Counted from the stretch's first letter, positions 10,261 through 19,589 are shown. The stretch: 64,000 nucleotides of DNA from Kaistia dalseonensis (GCF_030814715.1 NZ_JAUSVO010000008.1:150965-214964); one strand, 5' to 3'. The notes: generated by a model from the sequence alone, not told the origin. Made by a program: numbers and translations.

Positions 10261-11130
10261 CTATGAAGCGATGATGACGTCGATGCCCAGGCGCTCGAAT
10301 TGCAGTCGATCCTCGTCGCGAATGCCTTCGTCGGTGATGAACGTCTGCACCATGTCGAGCTTGCCGAGCGAGGAGAAGGAAACGGCGCCGATCTTGGTGC
10401 TGTCGGCCACCACATAGACCTTGGAGGCAGCCTTGATCATGGCGCGCTTGATATGCATGTCGGCAAGGCTCGGATAGGTCAGCCCGGCCTCGAACGAGAT
10501 ACCGGCGGTGGCGAGGAAGAGCTTGCCGGCAAAGATGTCCTGGAAGAAATCGCCCGACTTCTCGCCGCTGAGCGAGAGCGTCGGTGCCTTGAACTGCCCG
10601 CCGGGCATATGGACGGAAAAGGACGGCACGGCACCCAGCATCAGCGCGATGTTGAGGCCGTTGGTGATGACGGTCAGGTCCTGTCGCGTGACGAGATTCG
10701 AAGCGATTTCCGTCGTCGTCGAGCCGGCATCGAGGATGATGGTTTCGCCGTTTCCGACAAGGGCGGCGGCGGCGCGGCCTATCTTGCGCTTCGCGTCCAT
10801 GTTGACGAGGTGCTGCAGCGCCATGGCCTGGACCTGGCGCGGCACCGATTTCAGATAGGCGCCGCCATGCTCGCGCACGATGTGGCCTTCCGAATCGAGG
10901 CGCTCGAGGTCCTGCCGGATCGTCGCCTCGGAGACGCTGAAAGCCTGGCTCAGATCCTTGACCCGGGCGCTGCCTTCTTCCTGCAGCCAGGCGAGGATGC
11001 GCATGCGTCGTGGTTCGGCGAGCAGACCGCTGAGCGGACTCGGGGCGGCTTCAGCCTCGTCGCTCTCGGGCTTCGCTGCCTGCTTGATCCGCTTTCTGCT
11101 CGACGAGCGGGCCCCGGCACTGTGCTGCAT
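10261..11130 (-). CDS. DeoR/GlpR-family sugar-responsive transcriptional regulator
   Basis: 289 residues from ATG 11130, which has GGGG about 8 bp upstream. A GTG at 11193 (overlapping the permease stop) and an ATG at 11142 are alternative starts with poorer sites. The N-terminal winged helix contains VKDLSQAFSVSEATIRQDLE and IVREHGGA, diagnostic for DeoR. The C-terminal DeoRC sensor has TIILDAGSTTTEIA, the usual sugar-phosphate site. The regulator sits last in the transport operon 14461-10261 and most likely represses both this operon and the catabolic operon until a phosphorylated pathway intermediate appears. A basic linker (SSSRKRIKQAAK) precedes the HTH. Confidence 0.9.
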   Translation of the reverse strand: MQHSAGARSSSRKRIKQAAKPESDEAEAAPSPLSGLLAEPRRMRILAWLQEEGSARVKDLSQAFSVSEATIRQDLERLDSEGHIVREHGGAYLKSVPRQVQAMALQHLVNMDAKRKIGRAAAALVGNGETIILDAGSTTTEIASNLVTRQDLTVITNGLNIALMLGAVPSFSVHMPGGQFKAPTLSLSGEKSGDFFQDIFAGKLFLATAGISFEAGLTYPSLADMHIKRAMIKAASKVYVVADSTKIGAVSFSSLGKLDMVQTFITDEGIRDEDRLQFERLGIDVIIAS

Positions 11131-11176
11131 CAATATCCCCATATCGGAGTTGGCGGCGACGATCTCGCGCCAGTCG

Positions 11177-12229
11177 CTACTCCAGTCGGGCACGCCGCGA
11201 CAGGGTTCGCTGCATCTGGTCGAGGACGACCGCCGAAACGATCACAAGTCCTTTTATGACCATTTGCCAGAATTCGCTAACACCCATCATCACCAGTCCG
11301 TCGCTGAGCACCCCGATCACGAAGGCACCGACAATGGTGCCGCCGATCGTGCCGCGTCCGCCGGAAAGGGATGTGCCGCCGAGGACCGCGGCTGCGATCG
11401 CGTTCAATTCGAAGCTCTCGCCGCTCGCCGGATGCGAGGCGACGAGCTGCGAGGAGACGATGAGGCCGGCGATCGCCGCGCAGAAGCCCGATATGACATA
11501 GACCGCGAGCTTGACGCGGTTGACATAGACGCCCGAGAGCGCCGCCGCCCGCTCATTGCCGCCAACGGCATAGACGCGGCGCCCGAATGGCGTGCGCGCG
11601 GCGACATAGGCCGCGATCAGTGCGACCACCACGAGGATGACGATCGAGAGCGGAATGCCGAAGAGTGTTCCGGCGCCAAGGATCGGGAAGCCTTCATTGC
11701 CGAGTTCGGGCTTGCCGACGAGATTGGGGAAGGTGGCGCCGTTGGAAAGCAGCAGCGCCGCGCCGCGCGCCACATAGAGCGTGCCCAGCGTGGCGATGAA
11801 GGGGGCAACGTTGAGCTGCGTGATCAGGACCCCGTTGAAGGCGCCGATGATGGCGCCGACCACCAGCACGATCGCCATTGTTTCCAGTACGTTAGGCCAG
11901 ACCACCACGCCGAGGAAGGGGAGGGGAATGCCATAGGTGATGAGCGCGCCGGCGATCATGCCGGTCAGCCCCACGATCGAGCCGACTGACAGATCGATGC
12001 CGCCCGTCAGGATGACATAGGTCATGCCGATGGCGAGCAGCGCATTGATCGCGACATGCTTGGAGACGATGACGAGGTTGGCGACCGACATGAAGTTCGG
12101 TGCCATCAGGCCGAAAAAGGCGACGACCAGGGCAAGGGCGATAAAGGTGCGGAGCCTGAGGATGAGCAGGAGCGTCGTCGACGGCCCATTGCGATGTGCG
12201 ACGTCGCGGATGGCGGCGTGGTCAACCAT
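11177..12229 (-). CDS. Ribose-type ABC transporter permease
   Basis: 350 residues from ATG 12229, which overlaps the ATPase stop by 8 bp and has AAGGGA about 8 bp upstream. The protein is hydrophobic with the family blocks IGMTYVILTGGIDLSVGSIV near the N-terminus, VYAVGGNERAAALSGV and AAAVLGGTSLSGGRG. It forms the membrane channel for the sugar system with the ATPase at 12222-13787. Family assignment is firm; the substrate comes only from context. Confidence 0.92.
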   Translation of the reverse strand: MVDHAAIRDVAHRNGPSTTLLLILRLRTFIALALVVAFFGLMAPNFMSVANLVIVSKHVAINALLAIGMTYVILTGGIDLSVGSIVGLTGMIAGALITYGIPLPFLGVVVWPNVLETMAIVLVVGAIIGAFNGVLITQLNVAPFIATLGTLYVARGAALLLSNGATFPNLVGKPELGNEGFPILGAGTLFGIPLSIVILVVVALIAAYVAARTPFGRRVYAVGGNERAAALSGVYVNRVKLAVYVISGFCAAIAGLIVSSQLVASHPASGESFELNAIAAAVLGGTSLSGGRGTIGGTIVGAFVIGVLSDGLVMMGVSEFWQMVIKGLVIVSAVVLDQMQRTLSRRARLE

Positions 12230-13787
12230 GATGGGATCCCTTGCTGGTCGATGCGTTGTTCGCATGCGCTGTGTGGCCGACCACCGAAGCGGAGACGAGA
12301 AGCTCGTCCGTGGCGTCGTTGCTGCTGGCGTCGAGCGTGATCCGCCCGGATGACATCACCAGAATCCGGTCGGCGATGGCGACTTCCTTCAGATCCGACG
12401 TCGCGAAGATGATGCCGAGGCCCTGTTCGGCCAGTTCGCGCATGACGCGGAAGATCTCGGCCTTGGCGCCGATGTCGATGCCGCGGCTCGGTTCGTCGAG
12501 CAGCAACACCTTGGGCGAGGTCATCAAACTCTTGCCGATGACGACCTTCTGCTGGTTGCCGCCGGAGAGCGAGGTGATCATCGTATGGGGCGAGGGCGCC
12601 TTGACCTGAAGCTCACGCGAGATTCGCGCGACCTCGTCGCCCTCCCGGGCGGTGGTGATCCGGCCGAAACGGGTGAAGCGGCCAAGGCTCGAAAGGCTCA
12701 TATTGCGGCCGACCGAGAGGTTCTGGACCAGCCCGTCGCGCTGACGGTCCTCCGGCGTCAGGAACAGGCCTTTGGCGATGCGCTGGTTGATCGAAAGGCC
12801 TGAAATGTCGAGGCCGTCGAGCACGATGGTCCCGCTCGCATCGGGCCGCGCGCCGAACAGGCATTCGAAGAGCTCGGATCGCCCGGCACCCAAAAGCCCA
12901 TAGATACCAACGATTTCGCCGGCATGAATCGAGAGCGAGACATGATCGACGGTCATGCCGCCGCCGATGCGCGGCAGGCAGACATCCTCGATCCTGAGGA
13001 TTTCTCGGCCCGCCCGGGCCTGCACGGGGCGCCGGGCCGCGAGTTCCGAGGTGCCGAGCATCTGGCGGATGATCCAGGAGACGTCGATCTCGTCCATGCG
13101 GGCGGAAGCCTGCAGTCGTCCGTCGCGCAGAACCGTGACGAAATCGCCAATCCGGACCAGCTCTTCCAGCCGGTGCGAGATATAGACGATGGCGACACCG
13201 GAGCGTTTCAGTTCATCGATGACGCGGAACAGCACCTCGACTTCGGAAACGCTCAGCGCCGAGGTCGGTTCATCCATGATCAGGATGCGGACATCTTCCG
13301 ATAGCGCCTTGGCAATCTCGACGATCTGCTGCTGGCCGATGCGCAGGTCGCCGACCTTGGTGTCCGGGTCGAGGTCATGTTCCAGCCGCTGCAGCAATGC
13401 GCGCGCCCGGCTCCTCTGGCGCGCCAGGTCGAGATGGAAGCCGCCGCGCGTCAGCGGATGGCCGAGAAAGATGTTCTCGGCGATGCTCAAATTCGGGCAG
13501 AGATTCAGTTCCTGGAAGACGATGCCGATGCCCTTCGAGGCAGCATCGCGCACGGACGCGAAAGTAACCTCGCGTCCCTCCATGACGATCCGCCCGGACG
13601 TGGGGCGCTCTACGCCCGAGAGGATCTTCATCAATGTGGATTTTCCGGCGCCGTTCTCGCCGATCAGCACGTTGACCGCATTGGGATAGACGTGGAAATC
13701 GACATCGGCGAGCGCTGTCGTGCCGGGGAATATCTTGGAGATCTTTTCGGCGCTCAGGATCGGTGCGACGGAATCCGGTACGGTCAT
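12222..13787 (-). CDS. Sugar ABC transporter dual ATPase (RbsA family)
   Basis: 521 residues, two ABC domains. The first has Walker A GENGAGKSTLMKI near residue 44 and Walker B LIMDEPTSALS. The second has the degenerate loop GLLGAGRSEL, the signature LSGGNQQKVVIGKS and LLLDEPSRGIDIG. The start ATG at 13787 overlaps the DUF2291 stop (ATGA). It works with the permease immediately downstream. A serine/threonine/asparagine-rich tail (residues about 500-521) has no recognised role. Confidence 0.93.
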   Translation of the reverse strand: MTVPDSVAPILSAEKISKIFPGTTALADVDFHVYPNAVNVLIGENGAGKSTLMKILSGVERPTSGRIVMEGREVTFASVRDAASKGIGIVFQELNLCPNLSIAENIFLGHPLTRGGFHLDLARQRSRARALLQRLEHDLDPDTKVGDLRIGQQQIVEIAKALSEDVRILIMDEPTSALSVSEVEVLFRVIDELKRSGVAIVYISHRLEELVRIGDFVTVLRDGRLQASARMDEIDVSWIIRQMLGTSELAARRPVQARAGREILRIEDVCLPRIGGGMTVDHVSLSIHAGEIVGIYGLLGAGRSELFECLFGARPDASGTIVLDGLDISGLSINQRIAKGLFLTPEDRQRDGLVQNLSVGRNMSLSSLGRFTRFGRITTAREGDEVARISRELQVKAPSPHTMITSLSGGNQQKVVIGKSLMTSPKVLLLDEPSRGIDIGAKAEIFRVMRELAEQGLGIIFATSDLKEVAIADRILVMSSGRITLDASSNDATDELLVSASVVGHTAHANNASTSKGSHHG

Positions 13788-14461
13788 TGGCCCGCTCCGG
13801 CGACGGCGATGGGCATGACGAGGAGAGCGTCGTCGGGCTTGTTGAGCGTGATGGCGCCGGTGAAGGTCACGTTCGCGCCTTCGACAAGCGCCCCGAAACC
13901 GGGCTTGGCGGTCGCCAGGGCGGCCTCGTTCAGCGCGCGGCCCGCCTGCGCATATTCGATCTGGTTGGTGAATTTGCCGAAGCTCGCATCGGGCAGATTA
14001 TCGCGAATGGCATTGCCCTTGACGATAGGTCCCGTCTGCAATGTTGCCTCGCGGTTGCCTTTCGGCGTCGCGATGGAGAGCGTGGCGGTTCCCGCGCGGG
14101 AGGCGGTGTCGACCTTCGTGACCCGACCCTCGCCCTTGACGACGAACGCCGTCGGCGAACCTTCACCAGCGGCCTTCAGGCCGTATTTCTGACCGGCCGT
14201 ATCGAAGCTCTCGTCGAGCGCCGGCAGGAGCGTCGCGAGATCGACGGCCCGGCCGAGCAGTTCCTGGTGGCCCTTCGACGTCCAGAGCGTGTCGGCGAAG
14301 TTCTTCGCGTCGAATTTCTGGGCCTTCGCGCTCGCCTTTTCAGCCTCGGTCTGGATCGGCAGGATCTTGCAGCCGGAAAGGCCGCCCGTGGCGATCAGGG
14401 CCACGACGATCAGGGCGCGGGGCAGGGTACACGGCCTCGACGGCCGCGACAGATACGACAT
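13784..14461 (-). CDS. DUF2291 lipoprotein associated with sugar ABC transporters
   Basis: 225 residues from ATG 14461, which follows a strong GGGAGGAGG site; a longer frame from 14503 lacks one. The N-terminus ends in a lipobox (GLSGC), so it is probably a periplasm-facing lipoprotein. The rest has alternating polar/hydrophobic strands and matches the DUF2291 (PF10054) pattern, for example KNFADTLWTSKGHQEL. This family is found next to RbsA/B/C-type genes; its role in transport is not established. It is the first gene of the minus-strand operon. Confidence 0.75.
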   Translation of the reverse strand: MSYLSRPSRPCTLPRALIVVALIATGGLSGCKILPIQTEAEKASAKAQKFDAKNFADTLWTSKGHQELLGRAVDLATLLPALDESFDTAGQKYGLKAAGEGSPTAFVVKGEGRVTKVDTASRAGTATLSIATPKGNREATLQTGPIVKGNAIRDNLPDASFGKFTNQIEYAQAGRALNEAALATAKPGFGALVEGANVTFTGAITLNKPDDALLVMPIAVAGAGQ

Positions 14462-14504
14462 TCTTCCTCCTCCCAACCACCCTTCCTCAAAGGCGGCGCG
14501 CAAG

Positions 14505-14660
14505 CCGTTTTCGGCAATTGCCTTTTATTTTCGTTTCATTTTGGATGGCACGGCCTCGCCGGGCATGTCAATCGGCCCTGCCGCTGATTCCGTGGTGCGA
14601 GTGTCGATATTCGAGATAATACGAAAGAAAACGAGAAATAACGATAGTGATCGATAGCGA
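14505..14660. promoter_or_regulatory. Divergent control region with ten-base-phased CGA repeats (probable DeoR operators)
   Basis: On the plus strand five consecutive decamers begin with A/T-CGA: TCGAGATAAT, ACGAAAGAAA, ACGAGAAATA, ACGATAGTGA and TCGATAGCGA (14611-14660). On the minus strand ACGAAAATAA (14534-14525) and CCGAAAACGG (14514-14505) are 20 bp apart. The plus array ends about 12 bp before CTATAG (around 14677), a possible -10 of the catabolic operon. A DeoR oligomer binding one face of the helix would contact every unit. Confidence 0.6.
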
Positions 14661-14738
14661 CGGCCGGCGTGCGGTGCTATAGAGCGGGTATCGAGCGGCG
14701 ACGTCGAAGCGCCGGCTAGACGGAAGGGGAGGTTCGGG

Positions 14739-16205
14739 ATGGGATCGAGGTTTCGTGCAAAGGTGACGCTGGGCCTGGTCATCGGGTCGCGCGCGTTCTT
14801 CAACGGCGCACCGTGCAAGGCGGCGCGCGACGAACTGACGGCGCAGCTCGATGCGCTCGGCATCGACTATTGCATCCCGCCTTTCGAGGCGACCGTGAAC
14901 GGCGCCGTCCAGTCGCGCGAGGATGCGCGCCTCTATGCCGAGTTCTTCCGCGAGAAACGCGACGTGCTCGACGGGCTGGTGATCTGCCTGCCGAATTTCG
15001 GCGACGAGATCGCGGTGGCCGAACTCGTCAACATGACGCGGCTCAACCTGCCGATCCTGCTCCAGGCCAGCAATGACGAAACCGACAAGGTCGACGTCAA
15101 GAGCCGGCGCGACGCCTTCTGTGGCAAGCTGTCGGTGACGAATAATTTCTACCAGTACGACGTCGCCTTCACCGACACGACCAGCCACACCTCCGATGTC
15201 TGGGGCGAGGAATTCCGTGGCGATCTCGATCGCTTCGCCAGGACCTGCCGCACCGTTCGTGGCCTCCGCAACGCCCGCATCGGCGCGATCGGCGCCCGCA
15301 CCGGCGCGTTCCAGACCATGCGCTTCAGCGAGAAGCTGCTTCAATCGTCCGGCATCACGGTCGTGACCGTCGATCTCTCGGAGATCATGGGCAGCGCGCG
15401 GGCGATCGGTGACGACGCGCCCGACGTGAAGGCCAAGCTCGACGACATCTTCGCCTATGGCACGATTCCCGGTCATATCGACCGCGCCAACATCATGAAG
15501 CAGGCCAAGTGGTCGATCGCCGTCGATCGCTGGATCGACGAGAACGAATGCGATGCCTCCTCGATCCAGTGCTGGCGCAGCCTGCAGGACAATTATGGCT
15601 GCGCGACCTGCCTGACCATGAGCATGCTGAGCGAGAAGCTGATGCCGAGCGCGTGCGAGGTCGACGTCATGGGCGCGATCTCGATGTATGCGCTGGCGCT
15701 CGCCTCCGGCGCTCCGCCGGCCATCCTCGACTGGAACAATAATTACGGTTACGAGGCCGACAAATGCGTCTGCACGCATTGCGGCAATTTCCCAAAGAGC
15801 TTCATCGGCGACCGTCCCGAAATCTCCGAGCTCGACGTGCTCGGCGAGACGATCGGCCGTGAAAAGTGCTTCGGCGCCGTCAAGGGCAAGGTCAGGGCCG
15901 GCCCGATGACCTTCTTCCGCGTCTCGACGGATGATCGGCGCGGGACGATCAAGGCCTATGTCGGCGAGGGCGCCTTCACGGATGATCCGTTCCCGATGGA
16001 TGGCGGCATCGCGGTGACCGAGGTGCCGCGGCTTCGCGATCTCATGGGCTTCGTGGCGCGCAACGGCTTCGAGCATCACGTCGCGATGGTGCGCGGCGAG
16101 CATGCAGCGATCGTGACCGAGGCGATCGACCGCTATCTCGGCTGGCCGATCTATCGCCATGAGGCGGCGCCGCGCTTCTCCGGCGCCCAGCCCTTCTTCC
16201 GATAA
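14739..16205 (+). CDS. L-fucose isomerase-like sugar isomerase (COG2407 type)
   Basis: 488 residues from ATG 14739 with GGGGAGG 7 bp upstream. It resembles the L-fucose/L-arabinose isomerase-like superfamily: an N-terminal flavodoxin-like half (VEGLVICLPNFGDE-like VLDGLVICLPNFGDE, then ALVNMTRLNLPILLQ-like block), a central AMSMYAL-like region (GAISMYALALASGAPPAILD) and a C-terminal barrel. A Cys/His-rich stretch CVCTHCGNFPKSF sits near residue 348. Metal ligands are expected from Glu (SIQ/CE..D region near residues 305-310) and Asp339, but I cannot fix them. As first gene of the plus-strand operon it probably isomerises the imported aldose to a ketose for the kinase at 18039. D-apiose is one candidate. 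Confidence 0.75.
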   Translation: MGSRFRAKVTLGLVIGSRAFFNGAPCKAARDELTAQLDALGIDYCIPPFEATVNGAVQSREDARLYAEFFREKRDVLDGLVICLPNFGDEIAVAELVNMTRLNLPILLQASNDETDKVDVKSRRDAFCGKLSVTNNFYQYDVAFTDTTSHTSDVWGEEFRGDLDRFARTCRTVRGLRNARIGAIGARTGAFQTMRFSEKLLQSSGITVVTVDLSEIMGSARAIGDDAPDVKAKLDDIFAYGTIPGHIDRANIMKQAKWSIAVDRWIDENECDASSIQCWRSLQDNYGCATCLTMSMLSEKLMPSACEVDVMGAISMYALALASGAPPAILDWNNNYGYEADKCVCTHCGNFPKSFIGDRPEISELDVLGETIGREKCFGAVKGKVRAGPMTFFRVSTDDRRGTIKAYVGEGAFTDDPFPMDGGIAVTEVPRLRDLMGFVARNGFEHHVAMVRGEHAAIVTEAIDRYLGWPIYRHEAAPRFSGAQPFFR

Positions 16206-16237
16206 GGCCCCAACCTTCGTTGAACTGGAACGCGATC

Positions 16238-17077
16238 ATGCTCGAAAAGATCAGTCAGACATCCGATGAGCGGATTGCCGCCATCCGCGAGAAGGCGCGC
16301 ATCATCCGCCGACGCGCGATCCAGATGGTGTTCGACGCCAAGCAGGGCCATCCGGGCGGCGACATGTCGGTGACCGATATTCTGGCGACGCTCTATTTCG
16401 GCGTGCTGCGCTATGATCCGGCCCAGCCCGACGATCCCGCGCGCGATCGCTTCGTGCTCTCCAAGGGCCATTGCACCGGCGCGCTCTACGCGACCCTCGC
16501 CGAGGCCGGCTTCATCCCGCTCGACGAACTCGCGACCTATATGCGCCCGCTCTCGATGCTGAACGGCCATCCGAACCGCAATTACGTGCCCGGCGTCGAG
16601 ACCAATACAGGTCCGCTCGGCCATGGCATGCCGGTCGCGGTCGGCATGGCGATCGCCGGCCAGATCGACGGCTCGGACCGGCGCGTCTTCGTCGTCACGG
16701 GCGATGGCGAGCAGCAGGAAGGCAGCAATTGGGAGGCCGGCATGATCGCCGGCCACCGCCATCTCGCGCAATTGACCCTGATCATCGATCGCAACCACCT
16801 GCAGCAGGGCGCGCGGACCGACGAGACCAATGATCTCGAGCCGCTGGCCGACAAGTGGCGCGCCTTTGGCTGGCATGTAGTGGATGTCGACGGCCACGAT
16901 CATGCGGCGCTGCTCGACGTGCTCGGCGCGCCGGTCGGCGACCGCGTGAAGCCGCTCTGCGTCATCGCCCATACCCACAAGGGCAACGGCATCTCCTACA
17001 TGGTCGACCAGGTGCAGTGGCACCATGGCGTCCCCAACCAGGAACAATATGAACTCGCCATGGAGGAACTCGCCTGA
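16238..17077 (+). CDS. Transketolase-like subunit A (N-terminal, ThDP pyrophosphate domain)
   Basis: 279 residues from ATG 16238 (an in-frame TTG at 16220 is less likely). It carries QGHPGGDMS near the N-terminus, the thiamine-diphosphate motif beginning GDGEQQEGSNWEA and ending at LIIDRN, and KGHCTGALY. It is half of a split transketolase; the C-terminal half starts at 17077, overlapping the stop by one base (TGATG). Split transketolases act in dedicated pathways, such as apulose-4-phosphate transketolase AptA/AptB. It would transfer a two-carbon unit from the phosphorylated ketose to glyceraldehyde 3-phosphate. Confidence 0.88.
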   Translation: MLEKISQTSDERIAAIREKARIIRRRAIQMVFDAKQGHPGGDMSVTDILATLYFGVLRYDPAQPDDPARDRFVLSKGHCTGALYATLAEAGFIPLDELATYMRPLSMLNGHPNRNYVPGVETNTGPLGHGMPVAVGMAIAGQIDGSDRRVFVVTGDGEQQEGSNWEAGMIAGHRHLAQLTLIIDRNHLQQGARTDETNDLEPLADKWRAFGWHVVDVDGHDHAALLDVLGAPVGDRVKPLCVIAHTHKGNGISYMVDQVQWHHGVPNQEQYELAMEELA

Positions 17078-18042
17078 TGGCCGCCGCAGTCCAGAATGCC
17101 CCCGGCCTGCATGATTGCCGCGATGCCTTCGCGAAGACGCTCGAAGCGCTCGCCGAGGCGGATGGCCGCATCGTCGCCGTCGTCAATGACAGCGTCGGCT
17201 CGTCGAAGCTCGGCGGCTTCAAGAAGCGCTGGCCCGAGCGGCTGGTCAATGTCGGCATCGCCGAACAGAACATGGTCGGCGTCGGCGCCGGTCTCGCCAA
17301 TGGCGGCAAGGTGCCGTTCGTCTCGGGCGCGGCCTGCTTCCTGACCGGCCGTGCGCTGGAGCAGATCAAGGCCGATGTCGCCTATTCCAATACCAATGTG
17401 AAGCTCGCCGGCATCTCTTCGGGCGTCGCCTATGGCGAGTTGGGGCCGACGCATCATTCGATCGAGGATCTGGCCTGGCTTCGCCTGTTGCCGAACCTGA
17501 CCATCGTCGTGCCCTCCGATCCATGGGAGACGGCCGAGGCGGTCAAGGCGGCGGTGGCGCATGAAGGGCCTGTCTTCCTGCGGCTGAGCCGCATGCCCGT
17601 TCCGGAGCTGAAGCGGCCGGAAGGCGCGCGCTTCCAGTTCGGCAAGGCCGAGGTGCTGCGGGCGGGAACGGATGCCGCGATCATCGCCAATGGCGTCATG
17701 GTCACGCGCGCGCTGGTCGCCGCCGAGGCGCTGGCGGAGGCCGGCATCGCCGCGCGGGTGATCAACCTGTCGTCGATCGCGCCGATCGATCGCGAGGTGA
17801 TCCTCGCCGCGGCCGAGACCGGGGCGATCGTGACGATCGAGGAGCATTCGATCCGTGGCGGCCTCGGCGGGGCCGTCGCCGAGATCGTCTCGACCACGCG
17901 CCCGGCCGCGATGCGCATTCTGGGCTTCCCCGGTTTCGCGCCGACCGGCTCGGCGGAGTTCCTGCTCGAGCATTTCGGCCTGACCTCGGAGGGAATCGTG
18001 CGCGCCGTGCATGAGGTCATCGCCATGCGGGACGGGCGATGA
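17077..18042 (+). CDS. Transketolase-like subunit B (C-terminal, pyrimidine-binding domain)
   Basis: 321 residues. The pyrimidine-binding domain is seen in RLVNVGIAEQNMVGVGAGLA, where the Glu of GIAEQN is the catalytic acid. The C-terminal transketolase domain follows (INLSSIAPIDREVIL, then TIEEHSIRGGLGGAVAE). It overlaps subunit A by one base and the kinase gene by four (ATGA at 18039), so stoichiometric expression is likely. Length and architecture match the short C-terminal transketolase family; the alternative, a DXS-like enzyme, is unlikely because no third domain exists. Confidence 0.9.
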   Translation: MAAAVQNAPGLHDCRDAFAKTLEALAEADGRIVAVVNDSVGSSKLGGFKKRWPERLVNVGIAEQNMVGVGAGLANGGKVPFVSGAACFLTGRALEQIKADVAYSNTNVKLAGISSGVAYGELGPTHHSIEDLAWLRLLPNLTIVVPSDPWETAEAVKAAVAHEGPVFLRLSRMPVPELKRPEGARFQFGKAEVLRAGTDAAIIANGVMVTRALVAAEALAEAGIAARVINLSSIAPIDREVILAAAETGAIVTIEEHSIRGGLGGAVAEIVSTTRPAAMRILGFPGFAPTGSAEFLLEHFGLTSEGIVRAVHEVIAMRDGR

Positions 18043-19511
18043 GCGGCCACATCCTCGCGATCGACCAGGGGACGACCAACACCAAGGCGCTCCTGCTCGA
18101 CGCCAGGGGCGCGATCGTCGCGCGGGCGTCGCGGGCCATGGTCGTTTCGCATCCAAAGGAAGGCTGGGCCGAGCAATCCGCCGAGGCGATCTGGCAGAGC
18201 GTCGCCGAATGCCTCTCGGACTGCATTGCGGCTGTGCCCGGCGCCGAGATCGCGGCCTTTGCGATCTCCAACCAGCGCGAATCCGTCGTGCTGTGGGAGC
18301 GCGAAACCGGCAGGCCAGTCGGCCCCTGCGTCACCTGGCAATGCATGCGCAGCGCCGAACGGCTCGATCGCCTGCGTTCGGCGGAGACCGAGGCGCTGGT
18401 CGCGGTGCTGAGCGGGCTCGCGCTCAATCCGATGTTCCCCGCCGCCAAGATCGGCTGGCTGCTCGACGCCACCCCCGGCGCACGGGCACGCGCCGAGCGA
18501 GGCGAACTCGCCGTCGGCACGATCGACAGCTGGCTGCTCTGGAATTTCACGGCCGGCGCCGTCCACGCCTGCGACGCCGGAAATGCGTCACGCACCCAGC
18601 TTTTCGATATCCATGCGCTGCGCTGGAGCGACCCGCTCGCGGCGCTGTTCGAAATTCCCGTCGCCATCCTGCCCGACGTGAAGGCGTCGGACAGTCGCTT
18701 CGGCGTCAGTGCCGCGCCGGACCTGCCCTCCGGCATACCGATCCATGCCATGATGGGTGACAGCCATGCCGCGCTTTATGGCCATGGCGTGCGCGGCCCG
18801 GGCATCGTCAAGGCGACCTACGGCACCGGCTCGTCGCTGATGACGCTGACCGAGCAGCCGGTGCTTTCGAAGAACGGGCTTTCGACGACGATCGCCTGGA
18901 TGGCGGGCGGCCGGGTGCATCATGCGCTGGAGGGCAATATCACGGTCTCCGGTCAGGCGGCGGCCTTCGTGGCGCGGCTGCTCGGGCTCGCGGATGCCGA
19001 TGCGCTGACCGATCTCGCCCGCACGGTCCCGACCAGTGGCGGCGTCGTCGTTCTCCCCGCGTTGGCGGGCCTGGGCGCGCCCTATTGGCAGGCCCATGCG
19101 CGGGGCGCCATTTCCGGCCTCTCGCTCGGGAGCACGCCGGCCCATGTCGCGCGCGCCACGCTGGAGGCGATCACGCTGCAGGTGCGCGATGTCTTCGACG
19201 CGATGCAGATCGATCTCGGCATCGCGCTTTCCGCGCTTTCGGCCGATGGCGGCGCGGCGCGGAGCGATTTGCTGATGCAGCTTCAGGCCGATCTGCTCGA
19301 CCGGCCGGTGCTGCGCGGGGCGGCCGTCGAACTCAGCGCCATCGGCGCCGCGATGATGGCCGGAGTGGCTGTCGGCCTCTATGCCGCGACGGAGGACGAA
19401 GGCGCGGCCGAGGAGGCCGTCCTGCGCTTCACGCCCGCCATGGAGCCGGCGCGTCGCGACGCGATCCTGTCGGGCTGGAGCAAGGCCGTCGCGACCGCGA
19501 TCGGCGGATAG
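18039..19511 (+). CDS. FGGY-family carbohydrate kinase
   Basis: 490 residues. The phosphate-1 motif is LAIDQGTTNTKALLLD at the N-terminus. Also visible are SNQRESVVLWERETG, ATYGTGSSLMTLT (adenosine/phosphate region) and the domain-II block LEGNITVSGQAAAF. The family includes glycerol, xylulose and ribulose kinases and D-apulose kinase. In this operon it would phosphorylate the ketose made by the isomerase before transketolase cleavage. It is translationally coupled to the transketolase B gene and is the last gene before the hairpin at 19518-19557. Confidence 0.92.
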   Translation: MSGHILAIDQGTTNTKALLLDARGAIVARASRAMVVSHPKEGWAEQSAEAIWQSVAECLSDCIAAVPGAEIAAFAISNQRESVVLWERETGRPVGPCVTWQCMRSAERLDRLRSAETEALVAVLSGLALNPMFPAAKIGWLLDATPGARARAERGELAVGTIDSWLLWNFTAGAVHACDAGNASRTQLFDIHALRWSDPLAALFEIPVAILPDVKASDSRFGVSAAPDLPSGIPIHAMMGDSHAALYGHGVRGPGIVKATYGTGSSLMTLTEQPVLSKNGLSTTIAWMAGGRVHHALEGNITVSGQAAAFVARLLGLADADALTDLARTVPTSGGVVVLPALAGLGAPYWQAHARGAISGLSLGSTPAHVARATLEAITLQVRDVFDAMQIDLGIALSALSADGGAARSDLLMQLQADLLDRPVLRGAAVELSAIGAAMMAGVAVGLYAATEDEGAAEEAVLRFTPAMEPARRDAILSGWSKAVATAIGG

Positions 19512-19517
19512 GGGCCT

Positions 19518-19557
19518 GGATCATTTCATCGTTTCACGGGAAACGCTGAGATGATCC
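19518..19557. terminator. Two-tier hairpin between convergent genes
   Basis: The outer stem is GGATCAT/ATGATCC (19518-19524 and 19551-19557) and the inner stem CGTTTC/GAAACG (19530-19535 and 19540-19545). It starts 6 bp after the kinase stop and lies 33 bp before the end of the converging cytochrome gene. It probably terminates in both directions, though no long T-run is present. Confidence 0.6.
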
Positions 19558-19589
19558 ATCTCGTTTCCTTTGCGTGAGCCGGTGCGCCT

